Source: Micromussa lordhowensis (taxonomy: Eukaryota; Cnidaria; Anthozoa; Scleractinia; Lobophylliidae). From it: a stretch of DNA of 64,000 bases. Positions within the stretch are counted from its first letter, which is position 1. Each line of letters begins with the position of its first letter. Position numbers and translations under genes: made by a program. Where the stretch lies: positions 1,850,301 through 1,914,300 of the forward strand of contig OZ026605.1 in assembly GCA_964020085.1 (NCBI GenBank), read 5' to 3'. The notes below the pieces were generated by a model. The model made no database searches, had not been told where the DNA came from, and saw only the letters and a list, made by a program, of their open reading frames with translations. Positions 13,001 to 24,537 of the stretch are shown here, piece by piece.

Positions 13001-14180
13001 CGTTTTTTTCAGAACAAAAATAGGAAGTGATTATTCTTCTGTTTTAGGGTCCTTGAAGATGTAGCTGGGGTTTTATGGTTGATTTCTGTTTCATAACACC
13101 AGGCTTCTGGAAAGCATCCTTGTGAAGCTTTTTCTTGTTTTGCAGTCGTGAGAGTACTCATCTCCCACATGAAAACTAGCTAAGGCAAATTCATTTAATA
13201 TATTTTCTTCCGCACCGTTCTCTTTGGAGCCACAACTAACTTTTTTGTTATTTTAGTTTGAAGAGGAAGAAGAGGAACCAGAAGATGATGAGGTAAATTG
13301 TTGGAAATAAAAAATAAACCATTCCTTGTGAATGTCACAGAAAACTTGTGCAGGCCACATTACAGAATTTTACTCCAACCAAGTTGATAACAGACTGTTT
13401 CCGAAGTGCGTGTCACAAGTTGCTTATATAGTGTTAAATTGGAGTTAATTATTAGTAATATTATTAATATGAGTGTGCCTTGTAGGAAAAACTATTCCTG
13501 TTTACAGGGGGGGGGGGCATGAATTTTTTCCTAACTTTTAGGTTGTGCGTGATTGTTTTTGGTGGGCAATGGCTTGTGCAAGAATATTTTGACATCAAAA
13601 ATCAAAATGCACTTTTCCCCATGCAGCTCTTGCATGATTTGTTTTAGCATTTTTTTACTCTGCAGGAGTTTTTGGAAATTGCCCAACCTCCTCCCCCTCC
13701 CCCCATCAAAAATAATGATCCGTCCCTTAGTATCAGTGAGTGACATCAACCAGTAAGTTGTCATGTTTTCTTTCCAGGATGCAGAGGGTGAAGAGGAAGA
13801 AGATGATGACCCAGATTATCAGCCACCCCTGGTAAGTCAATATCACACCTTACCTACAGATGGACAAAACCTCAAACTGATGGTTTGAGGTTATAAATTG
13901 TCAAAACGGTGATTCGAAGGCAAAAAGGTACAAGAATGGTTACAATTTTGAAAGATTGCGAACCTTCCCACCGATGAACTGACAGTTATAGCACCCCATC
14001 TTTGTCTTCAGAGGGTGTTAAGAACAACAAATGCATTGATAGTCCTAATCCTCGTTCTCGTTGCCGTCGCCGTCGTAGTTTGCTTAAGCTCTCTAATCTA
14101 TTATTTACTGTTACAATTTCAATCCGGGATCTCTTGTTTTCCAGGATGGCGACAAACCTCAGGAATGCCAACAAAGTTGA
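4067..14180 (+). CDS. NAP1L: Nucleosome assembly protein 1-like histone chaperone (complete, 19 coding exons)
   Basis: Exons: 4067-4133, 4702-4757, 5655-5701, 6409-6457, 7180-7272, 7439-7564, 8094-8157, 8594-8667, 9357-9461, 9621-9671, 9838-9926, 10548-10618, 10796-10879, 11180-11202, 11735-11809, 12766-12804, 13257-13292, 13778-13831, 14145-14180. They sum to 1239 nt, 412 residues, against about 390 in vertebrate NAP1L1. All junctions are GT-AG and in phase. Family blocks seen in order are NPQLLAALQ, SLPKPVKRRIKALKNIQ, FYERVHALE, KGIPEFWLTAMKNVDML, EHDEPILKHL, FVLEFHF, HIEWKKGKNVT, NDSFFNFFAPPE, ADFEIGHFFRERVIPK and VLYFTGEALEDE, then an acidic tail. About 12 extra residues sit before FVLEFHF. 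The family carries H2A-H2B and shuttles between cytoplasm and nucleus. The last four residues, CQQS, form a CaaX-like end comparable to the prenylated end of vertebrate NAP1L1. A noncoding 5' exon ending near 3078 is possible but unproven. Confidence 0.93.
4256..4451. repeat. Foldback element in NAP1L intron 1
   Basis: GATAATTTGGTTTTATCAA at the left pairs with TTGATAAAACCAAATTATC at the right. The inner part also folds back: GTTAGCCCTTTGTCAGAGCG against CGACAAAGGGCTAAC. The whole 196-bp unit is a near-complete stem. It is a non-autonomous inverted repeat with no coding capacity. Confidence 0.75.
6785..6888 (+). repeat. Tandem duplication, period 65 bp, in NAP1L intron 4
   Basis: ACCACTAATAAAGTAACGGT at 6785 recurs at 6850 with one change. 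The following TATTACAAATAGTAATT is identical in both units. It is a simple local duplication of AT-rich sequence. Confidence 0.6.
7716..7900 (+). repeat. CTGTCTG-rich low-complexity tract in NAP1L intron 6
   Basis: The tract is built of diverged CTGTCTG/GATTG units and stays open in one frame (CLSGLISGLLSGLWAG...) only because of that repetition. It lies wholly between the coding exons ending at 7564 and starting at 8094, so it is intronic. Confidence 0.7.
12346..12611. mobile_element. Inverted-repeat element with CAGGGAAAAGTCAGGGA repeats (NAP1L intron 15)
   Basis: CAGGGTTGCCAC at the left mirrors GGTGGCAACCCTG at the right. The interior repeats a CAGGGAAAA/TCAGGGA-type unit several times. 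The CAGGG ends resemble hAT termini, but I could not see an 8-bp duplication. Flanking sequence on both sides carries ATAAGCCC/GGGCTTATAAG motifs, suggesting it landed in another repeat. Confidence 0.55.
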
Positions 14181-14976
14181 GGTTTCCTTTTGGGGGAAAA
14201 CTTCGGATAAACCAATAGCAGACGAGTCTGGTGTTTTGATTGACGTGTCCTTCGTGACCTGGCCTGGGAAGGATTGTTATTTATTTAGACACACTCCTTT
14301 GCATTAAATAGTTACCATAGCAACAGATAATTCTAGTTCTCACCGAAGTCTAATGTTCAAGTGTGCATAGCTCCTCACAGCAAGCTTGAGGCTTTTAAAA
14401 TTTTGCTTGTTCAACTTAATTCATAGCAAAAAAGGCCCCATGTTTTACTGCTGGATAGTAGGAATCTTTGCACTTCTCGTTGCATGAAGCTTTCAGAACT
14501 TATTTGCGAAGTCGTTTACAAATAAAAAACTGTAAATTACCACCAGTTGCTATTTCTATTCCGCTCTCAATGAAGCGAAATTCCTAGAGAAAAGGGCCGC
14601 ACGTAAACCAGTTTTTTTCTATCTCTCGTGCGTCTCATTTCTCACCAGATGATAAAAAAAATGTAAAATGGTAACTGTTCCGTAAAATCCAGTCATAGTG
14701 AGCTGCTTTTGGAATTTGTATTTTCACCAGGCGATAAAAAAAGCCGTTTAATTGTAGTATGCTGTGACAACAATAACCCAATGGAGAACAAAGCGCTTAT
14801 CTACTGTTGTGAGGTGGGGACAGATATTTTCGTCCATTTTGGACGTTGAATTGGACATTTCACGTCTCTTGGCGTCAACAGGTTAAAGTCGTTGAACTTG
14901 ATGTGTTGAGAAAGCAGGCGCTCTCATTTTAGCTGGTAAATAATTTTGTTCTGCACTGTTATCTTTCTATCAAGCA

Positions 14977-14982
14977 AATAAA
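14977..14982 (+). terminator. Candidate poly(A) signal for NAP1L
   Basis: An AATAAA hexamer about 0.8 kb after the NAP1L stop. An earlier AATAAA lies at 14520-14525. Either could be used. The remaining stretch to 15600 shows no gene. Confidence 0.35.
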
Positions 14983-15639
14983 AGATGCCACTTTTTGAAA
15001 AAAGTTGTCGTTTGCTTTTAGTTTCTGGGGTTTTCGTCCATGCTAGCGAAACCCAGTCTACGGACGTTAGCAGAAAAACGCAGTATTAATCGTATTCAGT
15101 GAAAGAATTGACCAAGAGTTAAAATTGTTTCATAGCTTGATTTCCAAGTGCCAGTGTTGTGGTTTTTTCCTCCTATAGATTTTATTTAATTGTACTTTTG
15201 TTTAACCAGGATTATTCAGTTTTCAAGGGTTTTCGAGAGACTTAGTTTCATGTGATACTCTAAATTTCCTTTCTCTTGAGTACTGGGAACAAAAAAGGTT
15301 AAATGAGATTTTTTATTCACTTTATCACTGCTTTTCAGGACGTTTACATTATAAAGGCTTCTTTTAGCTCAATGGAAATTATTTTTGAAGTCATTTCTAC
15401 TGAATTGATTGCGATTTCATTCTTTTTGCTATACGTATTATTTTGCAGATATATGTCCCTGTCATTGATACAAGATACGTTTTGTACGTATTTTCGCGGC
15501 CTGTTGTTTTACTTTTATAATTAAAACCTCATACATCTGTCGGATATGGTATCCACTATCCTCTTTCTCTGTGTTCTGACAAACAGACGTTTACTGAGCT
15601 ATAGCAGAAAGACAAGGAAGAGTGAGCAGGCACAAAATC

Positions 15640-15884
15640 CTCCGTAGGAAAAAAGATGGCGACTGGTACATTTACCCACAGTTCTTAGCGGACGAGAACT
15701 TTAAAAACGTTCCTAAAAAGGCACAGAAGGGTTGTAAAATCTTTAAACCTACGATACACAATGTCCTTAGTACAGGGACAAATATTGCAAAAATGTGGCT
15801 TTCCTTGTGTCTTATACGCTGTGTTAGGTTCGCAAGGTATTGTGGTAAAATGTACAGCCGCCATCTTTTTTCCTACGGTGGAGT
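15640..15884. mobile_element. MITE with imperfect terminal inverted repeats
   Basis: CCGTAGGAAAAAAGATGGCG at the left end mirrors CGCCATCTTTTTTCCTACGG at the right end, and the homology continues inward to a TGTACATTTTACC-like segment. The element is about 245 bp and abuts the next inverted-repeat element at 15886. The short frames across it are not genes. Confidence 0.65.
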
Positions 15885-15885
15885 A

Positions 15886-15957
15886 CAACCTCGTTCCCAG
15901 GGTCCTCTCTCGACCCTACTTTCTCGACGTTGAGAGAGGACCCTGGGAACGAGGTTG
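15886..15957. mobile_element. 72-bp foldback MITE with CAACCTCGTTCCCAGG ends
   Basis: CAACCTCGTTCCCAGGGTCC at the left pairs with GGACCCTGGGAACGAGGTTG at the right around a small loop. The termini closely resemble those of the 346-bp element at 44825-45170 (CAATCTCGTTCCCAG). No 9-bp duplication survives here, perhaps because the left flank is another element's end. Confidence 0.7.
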
Positions 15958-16568
15958 CAAATTGTAATCTTCGGAGAACGCACGCAACAGACAATTTTCT
16001 TGGTATTGGTATTGGACTGCAAATAGCTTACAACTGAGGCTACTGCGGGAAGTCTTGCAATACAAATGGCATGTTCTCTCCCCAGAAAGAGCCTCCATTG
16101 CAAGCTAGTTCCAGTCTTATACCGAGAATACGGATATGGTCTATTCACTCGCAGTGGAGATCCTGAACGTTTTAAACGAGTTCACCCGAGTGTGACGTCA
16201 ATACCAGAAAAATCTTCTCATACTACGGAAATCTAAGATATTTTTCAGTCCAATACACAGGCGATACGAATAGTATTTTGGGTCTGATTCTGCTTTCTGT
16301 CAGAAACTATCAAATTAAATGCCACCTCAAGTAACTGTACAATTAATTCATTATAAGCTGGCGTAGTTAACCCTTTTCACGGTTAACTTTCCTTGATAGG
16401 CTATTGGCGAGTTGCCTCTTGCGTCTGTGTAAAAACGAGTCATCCTGCGAAACCATTCACATGAAAATGTATTCCCCCTTACAGGTTCATTCTCATGTAA
16501 ATAAAACTCAAGTTTCATATGAAAGGTTCTGCACGAGTTTTGCAACAGAGGCACAAGGTAATAGAACA

Positions 16569-16702
16569 CTTTCGATATATTAAAATTTAGTTTGGCAGCG
16601 AGGCTTAGAGGGCACAAAGGAAATCGAAAGGCCATGTTTATTCATTTCTTTTGTTTGTGTCCTCTAGGCCTCACTATCAAGCTTAATTTTGATACATCGA
16701 AA
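16569..16702. repeat. Imperfect foldback in the tetraspanin 3' region
   Basis: The sequence from ATATTAAAATTTAG to GAGGCTTAGAGGGCAC is matched in reverse complement by GTGTCCTCTAGGCCTC to CTTAATTTTGATA. It overlaps the likely 3' UTR of the minus-strand tetraspanin, so the transcript might carry this stem. Confidence 0.5.
16637..16642 (-). terminator. Candidate poly(A) signal for the tetraspanin gene
   Basis: TTTATT on the + strand is AATAAA on the minus strand, about 255 nt past the tetraspanin stop at 16897. Distance and strand fit; there is no transcript evidence. Confidence 0.4.
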
Positions 16703-16896
16703 GTGGCCTATTTGAATATGGCCTATTTGCATCATAATGTCATCCAACATGAATGTGAGGCAATCTCTGGCAATTTTGTAGTTACTGTGCGCATGCCCGG
16801 AATTGCCTCGCAACGGTGTTTCTATAATACATGTAATGCAAATATAAAGAGAAAAAATAACCATGAAAAGCGTTATTCTGACAAGGTTTGTTTCCG

Positions 16897-19800
16897 TTAT
16901 ACATCTATTGAACAGAAGAGACAGCAGGCAAAAATCATTCCAACCAACTGAAAAATAAGATAAAGAGATAAGGCGCGTTAGGTTTCTTTGTAAACATCAA
17001 ATCGTCGTGTTCTTTAACTGATGAATCCCGACAGCTATACTCTACGTCCCTCCCACTCCAACGCGTTTTAAAATCTCTGCTTTCGCTTGAGACTCCTGAG
17101 CTATTAAACTTTACCCGTCCTTGCTAGCTACCGTTTTCCTATAAGAATGCTGTACTTTTCAGATCTACCCCCTACTGATCCCGAACAAGTGGAGGTGCGG
17201 TGGCCTCATGGTTAGTGCGATCTACTCCGGATCGAGCGGTCTGGATTCCAGCCCTGGCAGGGGATACCGAGTTGTGTTCTTGGACAAGACACTTTCCTCT
17301 CACCATGCCTCTCTCCACCCGGGTGTATAAATGGGTACCAACGAATTTAATATTGCACTTGTTGACAACAACTTCACTTAACTTGAGGTAAAATTCATTA
17401 CAGACCTGAATACCAGCGATGGATACTGCAACTATCCCGAGGATCAACAGATGGTCGTCGACAAAATTTTTCAGCTCTGATATACAGCCCTGCAAGAATA
17501 AAAGAAAACGAACATAGTCTGTGATAAATATAAACCTTGAACAAATCTTCCATGGACACAAAAACACATCTGGGCATGAGATTATGATGAACATTATCGC
17601 AAACCTATCCTATGATCTAACTGAATGCGTGCGTGTGAGTTAGAGCAAGCAAGCGAGTGCGTGTGTGTGCGTGCGTGATGGGTGGCAGGGAGTGAGTGGG
17701 TAGAATCGTGCACGATCGAGTGTGTGCGCGCGTGACTGCGTGTGAGTAAGAATGAATACCAAAGCATTACCTTGGTATGAATGTTGCTCGTATTAAAGCC
17801 TGTAGCATTGTTACAAGAAGATGTATCTTCCCCTTCCTTGCAGCAACTCAGTGGTACCTCTTTAGTTGGGTTGATACTTTTCCATTTGGTCCTTCTCCAG
17901 TCCGTGTAGTTATTGGCGCCACAGCATTCGAGCTTGACAAAAGAGAAAGAAAACCAAATAGTCAAGTGAATAAAACCTCACGGGTGACTCGCCCTTTTCA
18001 AGCGATAAGGCGCAAAAATGAGAAAAATTATGGTATGGTATGGTATATGGTATGGTATACTTTATTTAAATCAAGGAAACACGCTAGCTCCAACAACACT
18101 CAGCTGGTTTCGATGGGGGGCGTGTTTGTACCGATACAAAAGACACTAAAGCTAATAATACAAGATTAATTAGGTCTAAAGTCAAAAAATTCAACTATTA
18201 TAAACTAAGTACATATTATAACCTAAGTACATGACTAATAATAAAGTAAATCTAAAACTACAAAATTTCAACTAGAACAAACTAAGTACATTTGTGAACC
18301 TGAAGTACATATGGCATGACATGACCCAATGACCCAATTACGTTTTGATATATTTATCAAATGAGTGTATCGATTCCGCTAGTTTTGCTTCACTTGGGAG
18401 TTGGTTCCAAAGCATTGCGCCGCTATATTTAATGCTTCTTTTTAGAAACTCTCTCTTCGGTTTGGCCATTCGCCGCAGTTCCTCTAACTTGCTAGTTTCA
18501 GCTGGCATGCACAATAATCCAGAATTGAAGAGAAAAAAATAATAATCAAGTCTCGGTTTGAGATTTTCCCTTCTCAAACTCATCAGTTACTAATTCGTCA
18601 AGTTAAAACAAAGAAAATCACAACTGTGAAGGAGGTTTGGATACCCGGTCTTAAATTAGCATAGATTTTGACGATTTTACTTCTCCGTTTTTTCCTTAGT
18701 TTTTGTTTCGATCGAGAAGATCTATCAAACACTCGGGACAGTGTTTCATAGGCTATCCAAACACCTTGAATTTGTCAAAATTACCTCGCTGCGCCTCGTA
18801 TTTTTTATCGCTGTTTGAATATCCCGATGATCACGAAACACTGTCTCTCGTGTTTGATATATTACATAAAGACCCCCTCGGTTACAGAAGTGTAGCAGCT
18901 CTCGTAAGCTGCTATTGTTTGGTCATTGTAGCAGCTGTTATTGTTTTAGGGCTAGGGGCATTGTTTCTGTTGTTTGTTGTATTGTTCACTCTAAGGGTAT
19001 CGAGCCACTCATGTGAGACCTTACGACAGCTGCTACATCACCCCTCGGTTAATAAGTAGTTAGTATAGAAACCAGTCCCCCACCTAGTCCCAGTCCGCGC
19101 GGCTATGCTTAAATAGCTTGAGCTTCGCGCGGGTTATGCAAATCACAAAGTGTTCGTTCGCGTTTACTAGTGATAACAAGTAACGTTTCGTTCTTAATGC
19201 TGTTTCGTCGTATTCTCAAATCGTCAGGTCAAGTCTTATTTCATCGTTTGTCTCGTATTTCCTATGTTGTTCCTATGTTATTTCCATTGTTGTGATTAGT
19301 TGTATTATGTCTGGAACATTTATTTTAGAAACCAGTGGCAATGACATTAATAGTTAAGAGTTCGAGTAGTCCAGAAATAAACTCCTTTACGTCTTAAAAT
19401 TATTGCTTGTACGTTGGCCATAGTCAGTAAATGTACTTACTCGTATTTGTAAATTATCCACATTTGCGTTGGTTGTTGAGTCGATTTTCACTCCGTAATT
19501 GTTTTGAATGTCTTCAATGAGAGCGTTTGTCAGTTCTTCTTCAACCTATCAAGAAGAGATACTTCATTTGGTTCGGGTTAAAAAAAATTCGGAGTCATTT
19601 GGTCAAAAGCTCATACACTACAATGCTACTACTGATTCATTACGTATCTAGTGTGGGCCTATATAACTTTCAGCTGCAGCAAACTTGTAGCCGAACTAGT
19701 TCCAGGGAACTTTGCTCTTCCAGCTTAAGGAAACGAGGTTGACGTCTGCATCGTAAAGCTCATCGCTTCCAGCTTGTCTCACTCTTCGAGACTGAGTCTT

Positions 19801-22800
19801 CCAACCTTCTCATGATACGCCGCACGTACGTCGTGTTGATTATGTTGGCCTCTGTATTTTCTATGGCATGATATAAAATAGTTCTCGTGGTACACTTATT
19901 ATTCAACAAATTGTAACACTATCCAAATATGGTCATGATGCTCTCGATATCTGTCATCCTTAGGTAACAGATATCCAGCGGTATATGTACCTTCTTAGGT
20001 GGGAAGAAAAAGTAGAGTGAGAAAATTTCGACACAGAGATTTAAAAATGTTAGGTTGTGTTGTTATCAATTTGTTGAATAATAAAACAACTATCCTGCTT
20101 AATCTCGCGGAAAATCGTCTGATTGTAGCCGACTCGGCCTACGGCCTCGTCGGCTAAGTATCAGACGATATTCCGCGCGATTTCGCAGGATAATTGTTAA
20201 TTACATGGAATATCTCACTTGTCCTTTGTAATTTCGTGGTATACACACTCTCATGAAGCCTCTTGGGAATACCGAGAAAATACAAGTGACTCTTGAGAGT
20301 ATTCCAAAGTGTATCACTCGAAAGCGTTGCATAACTAGTATGCATCTGGTAATAAATGGGACGAACAACTCTGGCTGCTACCTAGCAAATACACATGGCC
20401 TTGCCAAATTAAGTTGAGAGGGTGTAGTATCTTATAATTACCTAACGAACAAAGTAGCCCTTAGCTTCACCCTCAGGGATCCCAGCCTAAGTAACTTCAT
20501 AAACTGAAGATGAGATGAAGAGGGTGGTTGCACCCAAATTCCCACCGATTTCATACTAAGCTCATTGCAGTAAAGTATTTGTTTCCCCTTAAAATATCGA
20601 TCAATTGTCATACAGGAACGTCGATAAAATTAGAAATTAAAATCATCAAACTGCCTCAAAACTACGTACAAGTTCGGGAAAACACTAAAAATATATACCC
20701 TGTCGCGGTAAAGAAAGCCAAGGATTCCTGCAACAGCCTCAGCAGCAAATATCAGGAACAGGCAAGCAAAGAACTGAAATAACAATGCAAAGGAAGTTGT
20801 ATTAGCCGACAGATTCTCTCTCTGCTCCCGACTGGATTCAACCGTCCCCTGTACTGGATAGCGCAAGGGAAGGGAAGAGTTCAGGGAACATGGGGAATGG
20901 ATAATTCCTCCGTTGTTTAATTCTTCCGGCCTTCCATTCAGTTTTGATTAAACACTTCTAGTAACTCCTGGCACGAGCATCTTACAGAGGTCCAGCAATT
21001 CTTAGGGGAGAATCCGGGAATTTTTTTAGGAGGTGTGGCTTGTACCTTGGGGTTGCAGAATCCATGGGGCATGTTCCCAAAATGCTGCATTATTAAGAAT
21101 TGAAACCTTATTGAAAACCGTTTCACTAGAAATATAAGTAATACTGTACCACAAAATATAATTTACAATGAGGTACCTGTCGGAGTTTGTTTTTTATTCC
21201 TCCAAAAAAATATTCACCACCTTTTCCAATTGTTTTGTTTTGCTTCTCCAAAACGGGAGTGGCTAGCTACCCCCCCCCCCCCCAATCATCCCCCTCCTAA
21301 ATCCGCCCCCGACTTTACCCTGTACGTTTTGGTTCTTGCGTCGGGTGGAACTCCTCATTCAAGCTCAGATAGAAAAGGACAAAAGGCATTTACTAGTAAG
21401 AGTCAACAACAATCTAAAAACGAACAAAACGTTTTTGAAGTAGAACTGAGACTAGTCTGCGAGTAAGCTCATGTTTAGACTACGAGCAGTATCTCTTTTG
21501 TTCTCGAAATCCGCGAGGGAGGTAACACAAACGAACAGAAGCAAGCGTCGGAAGCGCCACTCGCGGCTCGCGGTTTCTCCACTCGCGAGAGCTTGTTCCC
21601 TTGCGGATCTTCGAAACTACTTGCAGTCTATAGCGACTCTATAGATCATGCTGGGGTAAAAGCGTAAGTCAGAACGCAATTAAATCGAAAGCTAGAGTAG
21701 AAACCTTGCTGTGAAGTACATACCGCCCCAAGAAGAGGTCGACTTTCTTTTATCGCGCCACAGCACCCAAGAAAACCGACTACCATCACAAAAGCGCCAG
21801 CGGCCATTAAGATCTTTGCCGGAAGGGAGTAGCCGCTATTGCCCAGGAACGCATCAAATTGACCGGGATCTATCTCGGTCCATATCCCTATTCCTAAGAT
21901 GGCGGCACCGGCGAGCTGTAAAAAAACAACAACATAATTCCTTGTTGGTGGCCCATTTATCTCACTTGGCATTGAATTGTATGATGTTAAGTGACGGATC
22001 TAGAGATATAAGAAGGAGAGGGGGGTTCGGTTGGGTTGGGTGGAATGGGCACAGTGGAGATCGATGCTCCCTTTGGTCACAGGGTCCCTCCCTTGATCCG
22101 TTACTGGTAATTATTAATTAGTGGCGTGAAGTATTTTGCAATTTACTCCAAGTTCTTTTCAAGACAAAGGTACCTGTTATGTTTGCATGCAATAGTCCTA
22201 CTTAGCTCCGTACCAAGTATCGAGGGGGAAAGACTGACTGGTCTCTCTATTTCAAAGGTTAGCAATATTTGGAAAGATGGGTTACACATACTGGGAGGCT
22301 GTATGACGAGTACAACACGCGAGAACTACACGCTCCGCGCTGATCACGCGTATTTTATCGAGAAAAGTCACGCGTATTTATCGAGAACATTCCATGGTGA
22401 CCATCGTCTATTTGAGTAATCGATTGCCTCAAGAGAGGTCGTCAATAGACGATGACGTGATGAAAGATTACGAGTTGCGAGTCGAGTTTGGATAATTAAT
22501 ATAAAAGTGGCGCTTGTGATGTGAAGATCAATATCACTGACTTGACTGTGCACGCAATATAGCACGCGCGGCTTTTATCAGTCAACAGCTGACAAGACCA
22601 CGCGATTATTAATTCCAATTTACTGATTAATGTAATGCAAAAATCATATTACCAGACAAACGCAATTAAAGAACCCAAAGAAAATTTGATATCGGAGTTA
22701 TGGATAGAATCTAGGGTATGGATGTCGCTGAAATATTGACAATCTGACTGTGGATACCGCTGAGCAAATGACAGAGGCCGAATATTGACACGCATATTGC

Positions 22801-23602
22801 GGTTACAGAACAAGTTAGAAACAAATCGTAATATCATTGAAATACGAAGAATATTTTCGGAGTTCGTCTGTTTCACGCTTGTGTTTTTTGCTTAACGCTT
22901 AAAACAAGTTTGGGCCCATTCCTCAACTGTGTCACCGATCTCTATAACCTTGTGGTTAGTTACTGCAACGCCAGTGACTTAAGTTTCCGTCCTACAACCT
23001 GTTAGGACGTCAAAAGTGAACTCATATTTTATATTTGGGCAGTAATTTAATAAATATGCATAACAATCATATTTTAGTTCAGAGTGAATCACATTGTCCC
23101 GACGAACAAAGCACTCGCTCTCACGATTAAAGGAACTAGGTACGAATATTACTGTCAGTCAATGAATTTATTAACTGTCCCTCTGATTAAACTCGGTGAA
23201 AAAGACCAACCAAAACTAAAAGGAGCGAAACACTAAAAAAATATTTTTGGCATTACTCACGACTCGATGAGTTCATTAAGCCCTTTCTATATGCAGGATC
23301 GGAGAAAATACCAAAACCTGTTATTGGTCGCATGTTTAGAGGTGATATTAGAAAAGGTTTGCAGTCGTCGAACGGCGAATAAAAGGAAGGAAAGGGGGAT
23401 TAGGAAAAAGCCAAAACCCGAAACAGATTCAGTTGTGACAGTCTCAATATAAACCACTGTAGCGCTGAAATGATTGAGGTTTCCAACAAATTTCAGCGAC
23501 ACAACTTAATGACACTATCGCTAACTCGGAATTAATAACACATACCCAAAAGATGAAATTGAAGACGAAAAGGAGCGTCTTAATGCACTTGATGCCACAC
23601 AT
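16897..23602 (-). CDS. Tetraspanin (complete, 7 exons)
   Basis: Exons in transcript order on the minus strand: 23602-23546, 21915-21724, 20773-20699, 19545-19441, 17932-17771, 17489-17406, 16947-16897. They total 726 nt, 241 residues, a usual tetraspanin length. It starts MCGIKCIKTLLFVFNFIFW (membrane segment 1, with juxtamembrane cysteines). Segment 2 ends in VVGFLGCCGAIKESRPLLG, and segment 3 is FFACLFLIFAAEAVAGILGF. The large extracellular loop has ECCGANNY (the CCG signature), LSCC, a lone Cys and GCISEL, six cysteines for three disulfides. Segment 4 is in exon 6 and ends LVGMIFACCLFCSI. Tetraspanins organise receptors, integrins and vesicle traffic in membranes (family knowledge). Subfamily (CD9, CD63 or CD151-like) is not resolved. 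It is divergent from the HORMAD gene and its introns carry a SINE, a LINE end and hairpins. Confidence 0.93.
17191..17345 (+). mobile_element. tRNA-derived SINE, family A copy 1
   Basis: It begins GGAGGTGCGGTGGCCTCATG, a tRNA-like head with A-box and a degenerate B-box (GGATTCCAGCCC). The body follows with GTTGTGTTCTTGGACAAGAC and CCGGGTGTATAAATGGGTACC. Copies 2 and 3 (41104-41360, 51581-51866) share this order. It lies in the last tetraspanin intron, on the opposite strand to the gene. Confidence 0.75.
18029..18583 (-). mobile_element. 3' end of a non-LTR retrotransposon with (TACCA)n tail
   Basis: The minus-strand frame at 18583-18338 ends with KREFLKRSIKYSGAMLWNQLP and EAKLAESIHSFDKYI, the C-terminal motif common to CR1/L2/Jockey-like reverse transcriptases (family knowledge). 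It is followed by an untranslated stretch and a pentanucleotide tail (TACCATACCA on the minus strand, near 18060-18029). It is a 5'-truncated insertion with no active domain left. Confidence 0.65.
18724..18858. repeat. Foldback element, 24-bp arms
   Basis: ATCAAACACTCGGGACAGTG (18724 on) is matched in reverse complement by CACTGTCTCTCGTGTTTGAT (ending 18858) with three mismatches. It is a non-coding small inverted repeat within a tetraspanin intron. Confidence 0.5.
20089..20197. repeat. Long imperfect hairpin (about 109 bp)
   Basis: The left arm runs AACTATCCTGC to GCCGACTCGGCC. The right arm is its reverse complement, through GTCGGC and ATCAGACGAT to GCAGGATAATTGTT. The only unpaired parts are a few bulges and a very short loop. 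It is a foldback MITE or a transcribed hairpin in a tetraspanin intron. Confidence 0.65.
21991..22104. repeat. Short inverted-repeat element
   Basis: GTGACGGATC at the left and GATCCGTTAC at the right enclose G-rich sequence. It resembles the unit at 2540-2692. The inverted repeats are short, so the call is weak. Confidence 0.3.
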
Positions 23603-24421
23603 AGCGGCGAGAATTTTTCCTTGCAGGTTCTGTCACAATAGCTGTCTGAATGTTGGGTTGTAACCCTACGCAGTCACAAGGAACGAGCACTGTTGTGTTT
23701 TTATCGACACACACCACGACAGGGCGCTTGAAACTACATGAATATGCATGTTACGGCAAGGGTGTGTAACGCACTCAACAAGGACAGGTTGTTGTTGATT
23801 GTTTTCGTATGGTGCATTGATAAATGAACCAATTGAAAGCCGCCGCTCGCGGACTTTTTTAACGAGTTGAAAGCAATGTATTGTTTACGCTCGCGAGTCG
23901 CTAATAACAAAAATCAATAACTCCGCTATCTGCATATTATCTGCAGACTTCTAGTTTATTATAGAGCTTTATCTCGATTACATCTGGCCTATCATTATTA
24001 GAGATACCGACGTTAAAAATTATTAAGAACGGCGCTTATCAAACGAAATATGGAAGTCAGCGAAGAAAAAAGATCGATAAAGGCGTGAATAGCACCATAA
24101 AATATCCCAAAATAAGTAACATTTTGAGGCACTCTTTTCTCGTGAAAGATATAAATTCGCGGGATGGCCAGTTTACCCGAAAAATTGCGGCCATTAGATT
24201 TACTTTCATTTCTATTTTTCTCCTTTTCACATGCAGTTATGCAAATATGGCCCGAAATCAGCAGATATCAGAAACTCTCCTTTATATATATTGTATTTCT
24301 GAAATATTCAAACGCCACGGCATACTAGAGACTTCCCAACCAATATAAAACACTCGATTTTATTGGTATAAACTATTTTTCCACGTATTTTTAAATTTAC
24401 TAACAGAGAAATAACAACAAC

Positions 24422-24537
24422 ATGAAATTACGTAAATTCTAGGAGACACGTAGACTCGGAAAAAATCCGAAAAAATCCCATCTGGGGCTCGGATTTTTTC
24501 CGAGTCTACGTGTCTCCTAGAATTTACGTAATTTCAT
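24422..24537. repeat. Perfect 49-bp inverted repeat with 18-nt loop
   Basis: The arms 24422-24470 and 24489-24537 are exact reverse complements from ATGAAATTACG to AAAAAATCCGA. The loop is CCGAAAAAATCCC-like in part and itself echoes the arm. The perfection implies recent origin or continuing repair or selection. There is no target duplication and no coding potential. Confidence 0.85.

Noticed and set aside
17191..17260. tRNA gene
   Set aside because: The A and B boxes are SINE heads. The cloverleaf is not complete and the same sequence recurs in two other introns with a SINE body.
18703..19059. 118-codon frame with a hydrophobic segment (VIVLGLGALFLLFVV)
   Set aside because: It starts inside a foldback element, lies in a tetraspanin intron on the opposite strand, and shows no homology I recognise.
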